A DNA stretch of 64,000 nucleotides, taken from the NCBI GenBank assembly GCA_002390845.1, contig DGQT01000052.1, positions 1 to 64,000 on the forward strand, read 5' to 3'. The stretch comes from Chitinophagaceae bacterium UBA4407 (GTDB lineage Bacteria > Bacteroidota > Bacteroidia > Chitinophagales > Chitinophagaceae). Shown one piece after another: positions 17,175 through 25,398 of the stretch. Below the pieces are notes generated by a model, which did no database searches, was not told the DNA's origin, and worked only from the letters and a program-made list of their open reading frames with translations. Each line of letters starts with the position of its first letter. Position 1 is the first letter of the stretch. Made by a program: the position numbers and the translations under genes.

Positions 17175-19610
17175 TCATTCTGCTCTCAAACTCTTTACAG
17201 GATTAGCTAGTGCAGCTTTAATTGCCTGCAAACTCACAGTAAGCAATGCTACAATAGTGGCAGCAACTATAGCTACAAGAAACACCCACCAATGTGATAT
17301 CAGATCGATGCGGTAAGCGAAATCTTTAAGCCAGTTATTCATTGTTATCGCTGCAACAATACAGGCAATGACTGAAGCGAAAATGATAAGCTTTAAGAAT
17401 TCTTTTGAAAGTAGAAACACAATGCTGCCTACATCTGCGCCAAGTACTTTACGCACACCAATTTCTTTTACGCGTTGGGTAATGGCAAAGGCTGACAAAC
17501 CAAACAAGCCAAGGCATGCAATAAAAATAGCGATACATGCAAAAACGGTAAAGATGGTTCCCTGCTTTTGTTCCGATTCATAAAGCTTGTCAAAATTATC
17601 ATCGAGAAAAGCATATTGGTATGGAATTTCGGGAAGAAATTTTCTCCATGTTTTTTCAAGATAATCAAGCGATGCCGTAATATTATTACCGGATAATTTT
17701 ACAGAAAGATTATTGAAATAATTAACAGACGGAGGAAACATAACCAACACCATAGGAACAATCTGCTGGTGCATACTTTCAAAATTAAAATCTTTAACCA
17801 CACCAATAATATGCCCCTTTGTATTGCCATATTTAAAATCTTTTCCAACTGCGTTTTGCGCAGATTTCCACCCAAGCGCTTTTACTGCAGATTCGTTGAT
17901 GATAAAGCCTGAAGTATCGGTTCCGTAGTCTCTTGAAAAATTTCTGCCCGCTGCCATAGTGATGCCATAAGCGGGAACAAAATCATAATCTACCGAAACA
18001 TATTTTATATCGGTGTTCGTTGGTGCCATTGAATCTCCCGATAAAGTGTAAGCACCCTGATCATCAAGTAACCTTCCTGTAGGGATGCGTGAAGAACGTG
18101 CAACATCTTTGAAATTACTATTTGAAAGAAGTTCAGTGCGGAATGATTCGAACTTATCGCTGAGTGCATTATTGTATGGCAATACTGCAACATGATCTTT
18201 ATCAAAACCAAGTGATTTTTGCTGCATATAATGCAGTTGCTGAAATACAATTGCAGTTGCAATAATGAGAATAATGGAAATAGAAAATTGTGTTATTACC
18301 AATACCTTTCTAAAAGAAACATTCGCTCCCTTTACTTTAAATAACCCTTTCAACGTTTTTACAGGTTGGAAAGAAGACATAAAAAGTGCAGGGTAAATAC
18401 CAGATATTATTCCTACAACAAAAGGCGTAAGAAACAATGGAACAAGCACCTGCCATTTCATAAGAATGTCAACACTTAATCCCTGCCCTGAAATTTCATT
18501 AAGCCAGGGCAATGTAAAATATAGAAAACCTAAAGCAATAATGATGGCAACCCAGGATATTAAAACAGATTCACTCAGGAACTGAAATATCAGCTCTTTT
18601 TTTCTTGCACCAATTACTTTGCGTATACCGATTTCTTTTGCCCGCAATGCAGAACGTGCTGTAGAAAGGTTCATATAATTAATACACGCAATTAATAAAA
18701 TAAAAAAGCCGATAGCTGCGAAAATCCATACCCTGTTTATATCTCCGTTCGGTTCCGCCTCATAATCGGTATGAGAATAAAGATGAATGTCTGTTAATTT
18801 TTGCAGGCTCAACGTTGTAAACTTAGAAACCTGCTGACCATTGTAATCGCTTTTATCCATGTGTGCATCAATAAATGCCGGAAACCGTGCAACCATCTTC
18901 TGCGGATCATAATTTTTTGGCAGCAGCAAATAAGTGAAGAATGAATTGTTGCCCCAGTTGGTACGCAAATTTTCTGCGCCATACACGGCAGAATCCTTCA
19001 GTGTATTAAACGAAACCAGCATTCCCGGATGCATGTGTGCATTGGATGGAAACGCTTTGTAAATGCCTGTTATTTTAACATCAAACTGGTTGTTTGCCCT
19101 TATCACTTTATTCATAGGGTCATCATTGCCAAAATATTTTTTCGCTGTTTCTTCAGTCATCATTGCCGAGAATGGTTCAGCTAAAGCCGTCTTTGGATTT
19201 CCTTTTAAAACATCAACAGAAAATACATCGCACAAATTTTCATCAGCAAAAAAAACATTTTGTTCATTAATCAGTTTGTCTTTATAGCGAAGTGGTGTAA
19301 TACCGTTATCCAGCAGCCGCGTCATCTTTTGAATCTCAGGAAAATCATTGGGCAAATAATAACCAAACGGTGGCGAAACCGTACTTAGATTAAGTGACAC
19401 AGCCCCTTGTTGATTATAAAAAGTTCTTGTTACGCGGTAAATATCATTAGCATTTTTATTGTACCTGTCGTAGCTTAATTCATTAAGAATATAAGTGGTG
19501 ATCAGCAGGCAACAGGTAAGCCCAACGGTAAGGCCAAATAAATTGATGAACGAAATAAATTTATACTTCATCAGATTGCGCCACGCCAGTTTGAAATAAT
19601 TTTTAAACAT
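17175..19610 (-). CDS. ABC transporter permease, MacB/FtsX type (paralogue 1)
   Basis: 811-residue permease with two MacB-PCD/FtsX halves in one chain. Helix 1 lies at about residues 20-42 after the motif YFKLAWRNLMKYK, followed by a periplasmic core to about 285 and three helices at about 288-400 with the loop EIGIRKVIGARK. The second half has a helix at about 430-450, another periplasmic core, and helices at about 690-800 with EIGVRKVLGADVG. The C-terminus is AALANPVKSLR, shared by all five paralogues here. Such permeases work as mechanotransmitters with a separate ATPase and export or extract substrates at the outer face of the inner membrane. It carries no ATPase domain; the only one nearby is at 32552. 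A dispersed repeat separates it from each neighbour. Substrate unknown. Confidence 0.92.
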   Translation of the reverse strand: MFKNYFKLAWRNLMKYKFISFINLFGLTVGLTCCLLITTYILNELSYDRYNKNANDIYRVTRTFYNQQGAVSLNLSTVSPPFGYYLPNDFPEIQKMTRLLDNGITPLRYKDKLINEQNVFFADENLCDVFSVDVLKGNPKTALAEPFSAMMTEETAKKYFGNDDPMNKVIRANNQFDVKITGIYKAFPSNAHMHPGMLVSFNTLKDSAVYGAENLRTNWGNNSFFTYLLLPKNYDPQKMVARFPAFIDAHMDKSDYNGQQVSKFTTLSLQKLTDIHLYSHTDYEAEPNGDINRVWIFAAIGFFILLIACINYMNLSTARSALRAKEIGIRKVIGARKKELIFQFLSESVLISWVAIIIALGFLYFTLPWLNEISGQGLSVDILMKWQVLVPLFLTPFVVGIISGIYPALFMSSFQPVKTLKGLFKVKGANVSFRKVLVITQFSISIILIIATAIVFQQLHYMQQKSLGFDKDHVAVLPYNNALSDKFESFRTELLSNSNFKDVARSSRIPTGRLLDDQGAYTLSGDSMAPTNTDIKYVSVDYDFVPAYGITMAAGRNFSRDYGTDTSGFIINESAVKALGWKSAQNAVGKDFKYGNTKGHIIGVVKDFNFESMHQQIVPMVLVMFPPSVNYFNNLSVKLSGNNITASLDYLEKTWRKFLPEIPYQYAFLDDNFDKLYESEQKQGTIFTVFACIAIFIACLGLFGLSAFAITQRVKEIGVRKVLGADVGSIVFLLSKEFLKLIIFASVIACIVAAITMNNWLKDFAYRIDLISHWWVFLVAIVAATIVALLTVSLQAIKAALANPVKSLRAE

Positions 19611-19648
19611 AGAAGAAGTTATAAGTTGTAAGTAATATGTTTTAAGTT

Positions 19649-19823
19649 TTTATGTACTTAACTTTTTGTTCTTTACTCATCGCCTGTTGTGTCACTCTCT
19701 TATACGTTCAGAATATGATTCATCTTTTGCATCCGGGTGCATTTTGCTGCCAACGATCCTGCAGCACAAGTGTGCGACGCAACGATGCTTCATTTATATT
19801 CTTTAGCTGGGTTCATAAAAAAA
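19649..19823. repeat. Dispersed long inverted repeat, both arms
   Basis: Left core GTTGTGTCACTCTCTTATAC (19686-19705) is the GTGTCACTC variant; right core GCACAAGTGTGCGACGCAAC (19764-19783) is the GTGTGCGACGC variant, so the arms are of mixed type. The interior CTTTTGCATCCGGGTGCA is that of 16945-17120 inverted. Confidence 0.9.
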
Positions 19824-19855
19824 TTTCAATATTTAACGCTTCAGGAAAAAACTCA

Positions 19856-22285
19856 TCACTCTGTTCTCAAGCTCTTCGTTGGGTTCATTAGTGCTGCTCT
19901 TATTGCCTGAAAGCTTACTGTTAGCAATGCTATTGCCAGCGCGCCGCTGCCCGCTAAGGCAAATATCCACCAGCTTATATCTGTGCGGTATGCAAAATCC
20001 TGCAGCCAGGTATGCATAAAATACCATGCAACCGGTGCAGCAAAAACGAATGCGATTGCAACAAGTTTTATAAAGTCTTTTGAAAGCATTTGTACAATGC
20101 CCTGCACACTTGCACCCAATACTTTTCTTATACCGATTTCTTTGGTGCGTTGCTCTGCCATAAAAGTTGCCAGGCCAAACAAACCTAGACTGGCAATAAA
20201 AATGGCGAGCACAGCGAAGATCAGCGTTAAAGTGCCGATGCGTTGCTCGCTCCGATACATATTATCAAAAGAATCATCAAGGAAGTTGTAGCTGAAAGGC
20301 ATGCCGGGAGCCATTGTTTTCCATATATCTTCTACCTGCGTTACCAATGATTTTATATCTGCCGTACCAACTCTGAAAGAAGCAATGCCTGTGCTGCGCG
20401 AAAGGTTAAAGCACAATGGCCCTATGTTTTGCCGCAATGATTCGTAATTAAAATTTCTAACAACACCAATAATTGTATACCCCTGTGTGCGTGATGCACT
20501 ATTATTGTCAGGTGACCAATATAATTTTTGCCCAATGGGATCTTTAAACCCAAGAAGTGATGCAGCAGTTTCATTAATAATAATAGCGGTAGAATCTGCG
20601 CCGTATTCTTTAGAGAAATTACGCCCCTTTATAATTTCCATACCCAGGGTTTTAATATAGTCGTAATCAATGCGCCAGTTTTGCATATTGAAGCCATTCT
20701 GTGGCGTCATTACGGCTTCTTTAGAAAAAGTATTGTCACTTCGTGAAGAAGCAGAAACGGGCAGGTACGAACTTATGGTACCAACGTTAACGCCTTTTAT
20801 ACCCAGTACGCTGTTCTTAAATGCATCAATATTTTTATCAAGCGCGCCGGTGCCATTAATAACCAGTACCTGATCTTTATTAAAGCCAAGTTTTTTTGTT
20901 TGTATATAATTCAGTTGATTGTATACTACAATGGTTCCAATAATAAGTATGATAGATGTTGCAAACTGAATAACCACCAGTGTACTACGCAGGTTGCTTT
21001 TCTTTAAGCCCTTACCGGCATTACCTTTTAAAACAGTAATAGGTTTAAACTTCGAGAGGAACAATGCAGGATAACTGCCGGCCAAAATACCTACAACAAA
21101 AGGTAGTGCAATAATGAATGGTAATATTTTTGCACTCAGCAAATCATTTACAGATAATGATTTGGCAGCAATATCATTAAACAAAGGCAGCACCAGGTAA
21201 GCTACACCAATTGCAATAATCATAGAGATCATTACCGTAACCGTAGATTCTACAAGAAACTGAGTAATCAGTGTTTTCCGGCCCGTACCGAGCACTTTTC
21301 TGATACCTACTTCTTTGGCCCGGTTGGCAGAGCGTGCTGTAGAAAGGTTCATAAAGTTAATACAGGCAATCAGCAATACGAATAATGCCACAGCACTGAA
21401 AATATAAACATATTGAATGTTGCCATTGGCATCGAGCTCAGGAAAACGATCTGAGTACAAATGAATATTAAGTAAAGGCATTAAAGTATATTCCAGTTTA
21501 TTACCGGCTTTACTAAAATCATCCATGCTGTTGATTTGCATAAACTGCTTTGCCTCGGGTAAAATATATTTATCAATAACCTGTGTAAAATTCTTTTCAA
21601 AAGCCTTGTAATCTGTACCTGGCCTTAGTTTTATATAAGTCTGAAAATTATGGCTCAGGTAGGTGCCAAATGGATAATCTACGTTACCCATAGAAAACAA
21701 AAAATCGAAATGAAAATGCGAGTTGTGGGGGATATCTTTTATTACGGCTGTTACTTTATAAGGAGTGTTGTCTGCTTCAACAATTTTACCCAAAGCATTG
21801 GCGGTACCAAAATATTTTTTTGCGGCAGTTTCAGTTATTACTACCGTATTGGGTGCGTTTAATGCAGTCTTTGTATCGCCGGAGAGTGCCGGCAGTGTAA
21901 ATACATTAAAGAAAGTTGAATCTACATTTGCTACATTCTGTTCTGTAATAAATTCAGTTCCTTTCTTAATAAGCTTTGACCCGCTTGATGCATAAATCCG
22001 TGTGTATTCCTCAACCTGCGGATAATCTTTTTTTAGCGTGGCACCCATAGGATCTGAACAAACTGCCAGCTTTAATTCGCTGCCGCCAAATTTAATATCT
22101 GAATCAACACGGTAGATATTTTCTGCTGCAGTATTATAACGGTCGTAACTTAACTCGTCTATTACATAAAGCGTGATGAGCATGCATACTGCAAGGCCGC
22201 AGGCAAGGCCAAAAATATTTATGGCAGAATATCCTTTGTTCTTCCATAAATTCCTGAAAGCGATTTTAAAATAGTTCTTGAACAT
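19856..22285 (-). CDS. ABC transporter permease, MacB/FtsX type (paralogue 2)
   Basis: 809-residue paralogue of the gene at 17175 with the same double-half layout. It starts MFKNYFKIAFRNLWKNKGYS, has helix 1 at about 21-43, and carries the coupling loops EVGIRKVLGTGRK (about residue 325) and EIGIRKVLGASVQG (about residue 717). The end is AALMNPTKSLR. The two periplasmic cores are the most divergent parts compared with its neighbours, which suggests different ligands or partners. 33 bp of sequence separate its stop from a dispersed repeat, and 256 bp free of repeats precede its start. Substrate unknown; the ATPase is probably the one at 32552. Confidence 0.92.
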   Translation of the reverse strand: MFKNYFKIAFRNLWKNKGYSAINIFGLACGLAVCMLITLYVIDELSYDRYNTAAENIYRVDSDIKFGGSELKLAVCSDPMGATLKKDYPQVEEYTRIYASSGSKLIKKGTEFITEQNVANVDSTFFNVFTLPALSGDTKTALNAPNTVVITETAAKKYFGTANALGKIVEADNTPYKVTAVIKDIPHNSHFHFDFLFSMGNVDYPFGTYLSHNFQTYIKLRPGTDYKAFEKNFTQVIDKYILPEAKQFMQINSMDDFSKAGNKLEYTLMPLLNIHLYSDRFPELDANGNIQYVYIFSAVALFVLLIACINFMNLSTARSANRAKEVGIRKVLGTGRKTLITQFLVESTVTVMISMIIAIGVAYLVLPLFNDIAAKSLSVNDLLSAKILPFIIALPFVVGILAGSYPALFLSKFKPITVLKGNAGKGLKKSNLRSTLVVIQFATSIILIIGTIVVYNQLNYIQTKKLGFNKDQVLVINGTGALDKNIDAFKNSVLGIKGVNVGTISSYLPVSASSRSDNTFSKEAVMTPQNGFNMQNWRIDYDYIKTLGMEIIKGRNFSKEYGADSTAIIINETAASLLGFKDPIGQKLYWSPDNNSASRTQGYTIIGVVRNFNYESLRQNIGPLCFNLSRSTGIASFRVGTADIKSLVTQVEDIWKTMAPGMPFSYNFLDDSFDNMYRSEQRIGTLTLIFAVLAIFIASLGLFGLATFMAEQRTKEIGIRKVLGASVQGIVQMLSKDFIKLVAIAFVFAAPVAWYFMHTWLQDFAYRTDISWWIFALAGSGALAIALLTVSFQAIRAALMNPTKSLRTE

Positions 22286-22541
22286 AACATAAGTTTTTAA
22301 CTATACATAATACGATCCTGCTTTTCTCATGTAACACTATTTATATTATTCAGCTTTTATTTCGCTGTTTTAAAACATCTGGCAAATAATATATCATAGG
22401 GGTAGAAGAGTATTCCAAAACAAGTTCAGGCAAACTTTGCAAGAATACCTGCTTCATATTTTTCTGTCTGGTTTAAAATGCAATTGATGATTTGACTGTT
22501 TGATGATAAAGAACATTATCATATAACGGCACATCATAAAA

Positions 22542-24971
22542 TTATTCGCTTCTTAAACTTTTTACAGGATTGGCCAATGCTGACCTAACTGCCTTATAGC
22601 CAACAGTGATCCATGCAATGATAAGTGATACAAAAATGGCCAGCAGGAATACGCCGATACCAATATTAATGCGGTTTGGCCCTTCAAAGTTCTGTAACCA
22701 GCTATTCATATAATACCATGCAACGGGCACTGCTATTATAAATGCAATACCGATAAGCACAGTAAATTCTTTAGAGAACATTACAACAATGTTACCTACA
22801 CTTGCGCCCAATACTTTTCTTATGCCTACCTCTTTTGTTTTTTGTGCAGCCATAAAAGAAACAAGCCCGTATAAACCAAGACAGGAAATAAATATAGCAA
22901 TGCCTGCAAAAATTTTATAAAGAAGCGACAACTGGTTTTCCTGCCTGTAAAAATTTTCTATGGTATCATCGGCAAAGTGGCTGGTAAATGCATATTCGGG
23001 ATACGTTTTTTCCCAAAGCTTTTGTATTTGCGCCTTGGTAGCGCCAAGGTTTGCTGTATTTATTTTAACCGCAATTGTAAAATAGAATTGTTTTCTTGCG
23101 GCTATGGTTAAAGGTTTTGTACCATCTTTAAGTGAATTGGTTTTAAAATCTTTAACCACACCTACTACTGGCAGCCACTGCCCACTACCAATCCGAATAT
23201 TTTTACCGATTACTTTTTGCGGATCTGTGATGCCCAGTTTATGCAAAAGTGTTTCATTGATAACAAACTCATTCATTGTATCGCTTGCAACATAATTTCT
23301 TCCGGCTATTAGTTTAACACCGTAGGTCTTAAGATATTCGGCATCTCCAAATTTGTGGAATACCGGAAAGTCTTCATCTTTTTTGTTGTCGAATGCAAAA
23401 TTTGACGCCCAGTTATTGTTGGAAGAAACTTCATCGCTGCCAAAGGAAACATTGAGTACGCCCGGGTTTTGCAGTAATTGCTGCCGCAATGGTTCCATAC
23501 GGGCAAGGTTTATACTATCCGTTTGGGCGGGCAATATTAACAATGCTTCTTTATTAAAACCAAGATCTGCATTGCGCACATGATTCATCTGGCTTACAGC
23601 AACGATAGTACCAATGATCAATATTTGTGATATAGCAAACTGTGTTATCACCAATATTCTTCTTAACGAAATGCCGCCAATATTGGCAGAAGTGATTTTA
23701 CTTTTTAAAGCCATCACCGGCTTAAATCCAGACACGATCATTGCGGGATAAATGCCCGAAAGAACTGTTACCGTTAATAAAATAATTACCAGAAAAATTA
23801 CAGCATCCGCAGAAATAAGCGGTATGTTTTCAGGCACACTGGCCACATTAGAGAGATACGGCATAGTAATCTTTGCAAGCGTTACTGCAAGTACCAGAGA
23901 AAACAAAACAATAAGAAATGTTTCGCCCATTACCTGCATAATCAATTGCCCACGTTTACTACCCAGCACCTTTCTTATACCAACTTCTTTACTACGGCCC
24001 ACTGCCTGCGCTGTAGAAAGGTTGATAAAATTAATTGATGCCATAACAATAATAAGCCCCCCAATAAATGCAAGCGTCCACAATACATTTTTATCTGTAC
24101 TGTGATCGCCAAGGCTGCCATAACCCGCATCGAAATGTATATCGCGGAATGGCTGTAATACCTGCACTTTTCTTCCATCATCCTGTTTGTAATATTTTTT
24201 TACAAAGGCAGGCATTTGCGATTGAATATTGGCAGCGCTAACATTGGCAGGCAGCAGTACAAAAATCTGGTGATTGCTGCTGAGGCTGCCCCATTCTGTT
24301 GAGTATCCAAAATTATCCGGGTTCGTTTTGAAAGACTCGTAGGATATAAACATCGCCATGTTCATATCGCTGTTTAACGGCGCATCTTCTAATATCCCAC
24401 TTACCTTTAATAAAACGGTATTGTCCAGTTTAATAAACCTGCCTTCTGCATTTTTCCATGAGCCAAAATATTTTTCTGCAGATTTTTTATTCAATACAAC
24501 ATTCCCCGGATCTTTTAATGAAGTGGCATTACCACTTAACCATGTTGCATTGAACATATCAAAGTATGCGGGTACAGTAAATATGATATTGTTTTCTTCA
24601 ACAAATTTTTTACTGGCAGCAACATCAGTATTGGGGTCTGTGCCCAAAACAGTAATAAGATTGTCTGATGAACTTGCAACAGGTACAACTTTTTCAAACT
24701 GCGGAAAGTCTGCTTTCAGCGCATCATAAGCAGGGCATGGAATACCGGGGTTGCGGTCTACGCTTCCATCTCTATGATTCTCTGTGGTAACTATGCGGTA
24801 GATATTGCTGTAATTTTTTTGAAAAGTGTCGTAACTCAATTCAAAATGTACTACGATAAAAATTAAAAGGCATGCAGCTATGCCCACTGCAAGCCCGCTG
24901 ATATTTATTACGGAATGGGCTTTATTACGCAAAAGGTTACGCCAGGCTGTTTTCAAGTAGTTACTGAACAT
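22542..24971 (-). CDS. ABC transporter permease, MacB/FtsX type (paralogue 3)
   Basis: 809-residue paralogue. It begins MFSNYLKTAWRNLLRNKAHS, with helix 1 at about 21-42; coupling loops EVGIRKVLGSKRG (about residue 330) and EVGIRKVLGASVG (about residue 718); C-terminus SALANPVKSLR. Unlike paralogues 1, 2, 4 and 5 it has a conspicuous upstream motif (25100-25140) that is shared with the leader of the membrane-fusion operon, so it is the permease with the best evidence for regulation together with the ATPase and fusion protein. Only 256 bp and no repeat element separate its stop from paralogue 2, so the two may be transcribed together. Confidence 0.92.
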   Translation of the reverse strand: MFSNYLKTAWRNLLRNKAHSVINISGLAVGIAACLLIFIVVHFELSYDTFQKNYSNIYRIVTTENHRDGSVDRNPGIPCPAYDALKADFPQFEKVVPVASSSDNLITVLGTDPNTDVAASKKFVEENNIIFTVPAYFDMFNATWLSGNATSLKDPGNVVLNKKSAEKYFGSWKNAEGRFIKLDNTVLLKVSGILEDAPLNSDMNMAMFISYESFKTNPDNFGYSTEWGSLSSNHQIFVLLPANVSAANIQSQMPAFVKKYYKQDDGRKVQVLQPFRDIHFDAGYGSLGDHSTDKNVLWTLAFIGGLIIVMASINFINLSTAQAVGRSKEVGIRKVLGSKRGQLIMQVMGETFLIVLFSLVLAVTLAKITMPYLSNVASVPENIPLISADAVIFLVIILLTVTVLSGIYPAMIVSGFKPVMALKSKITSANIGGISLRRILVITQFAISQILIIGTIVAVSQMNHVRNADLGFNKEALLILPAQTDSINLARMEPLRQQLLQNPGVLNVSFGSDEVSSNNNWASNFAFDNKKDEDFPVFHKFGDAEYLKTYGVKLIAGRNYVASDTMNEFVINETLLHKLGITDPQKVIGKNIRIGSGQWLPVVGVVKDFKTNSLKDGTKPLTIAARKQFYFTIAVKINTANLGATKAQIQKLWEKTYPEYAFTSHFADDTIENFYRQENQLSLLYKIFAGIAIFISCLGLYGLVSFMAAQKTKEVGIRKVLGASVGNIVVMFSKEFTVLIGIAFIIAVPVAWYYMNSWLQNFEGPNRINIGIGVFLLAIFVSLIIAWITVGYKAVRSALANPVKSLRSE

Positions 24972-25043
24972 TTTAAAAAAATTTTGTTTAACCGGGTCTT
25001 GAACAAAAGAACAATTTCCTTATTTGAATAGTGTATTAATTAT

Positions 25044-25063
25044 ATGCCAATTATGAATGGCAT
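25044..25063 (-). promoter_or_regulatory. Possible sigma-54-like promoter of permease 3
   Basis: Read on the minus strand, TGGCATTCATAATTGGCA resembles TGGC-N8-TTGC with one mismatch (TTGG). It lies about 75-90 bp upstream of the permease start, with the GTGTACG motif further upstream, as expected for an enhancer-driven promoter. The sequence is also a dyad, so it could instead be a repressor site. Confidence 0.25.
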
Positions 25064-25099
25064 TATTCTCAACAGTTTATAAAGTTACCGGCGCGAACA

Positions 25100-25140
25100 G
25101 TGTACGTTTCCGATACAGTGTTTGTTCAGTATTGATACAT
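25100..25140 (-). promoter_or_regulatory. Candidate regulator-binding site upstream of permease 3
   Basis: GTGTACGTTTCCGATACAGT followed by GTTTGTTCAGTATTGATACAT aligns with 34870-34910 upstream of the membrane-fusion gene: GTGTACG, CGATACA and ATTG..ACA are kept with the same spacing. A site for the NtrC-type regulator at 35181 is the simplest reading (inference). Confidence 0.45.
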
Positions 25141-25194
25141 ATTTCAGGCGGTATGTTTCAAGATAAAAAGGTGTGCAGGTAAGATTTTTTGTAA

Positions 25195-25352
25195 CGGGCA
25201 TTTTAGCTTTACTCAACTTTTGTTGTGTCACTCACTTGTACGTTCTGAACAGCGGTCGACCGTCGACAGTCAACGGTCGACCAAAGAATCAAAAGTATAA
25301 GTGTGCGACGCAAGAATGCTTCATTGTTATTCTGTTGTTTGGTTCATAAAAA
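25195..25352. repeat. Dispersed long inverted repeat, both arms
   Basis: Left core GTTGTGTCACTCACTTGTAC (25222-25241), right core GTATAAGTGTGCGACGCAAG (25295-25314), again mixed types. The interior contains GGTCGACCGTCGAC pairing with CGGTCGACC. Its reverse complement matches the right interior at 47293-47328. Confidence 0.9.
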
Positions 25353-25398
25353 TTCTTTTCTTCATTTCACATTTACCTGTTCGCACATTTGCACGTCA

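Larger units (their letters stand above)
24972..25398. other. Regulatory gap between permeases 3 and 4
   Basis: 427 bp with three parts: an inverted repeat ATGCCA-N8-TGGCAT (25044-25063), the GTGTACG motif (25100-25140), and a complete dispersed repeat (25195-25352). No gene. Confidence 0.6.

Noticed and set aside
24972..25398. GGTCGACCGTCGAC hairpin at 25255 as an independent operator
   Set aside because: It lies within the arms of a dispersed repeat and has a related copy at 47298, so it belongs to the repeat interior.
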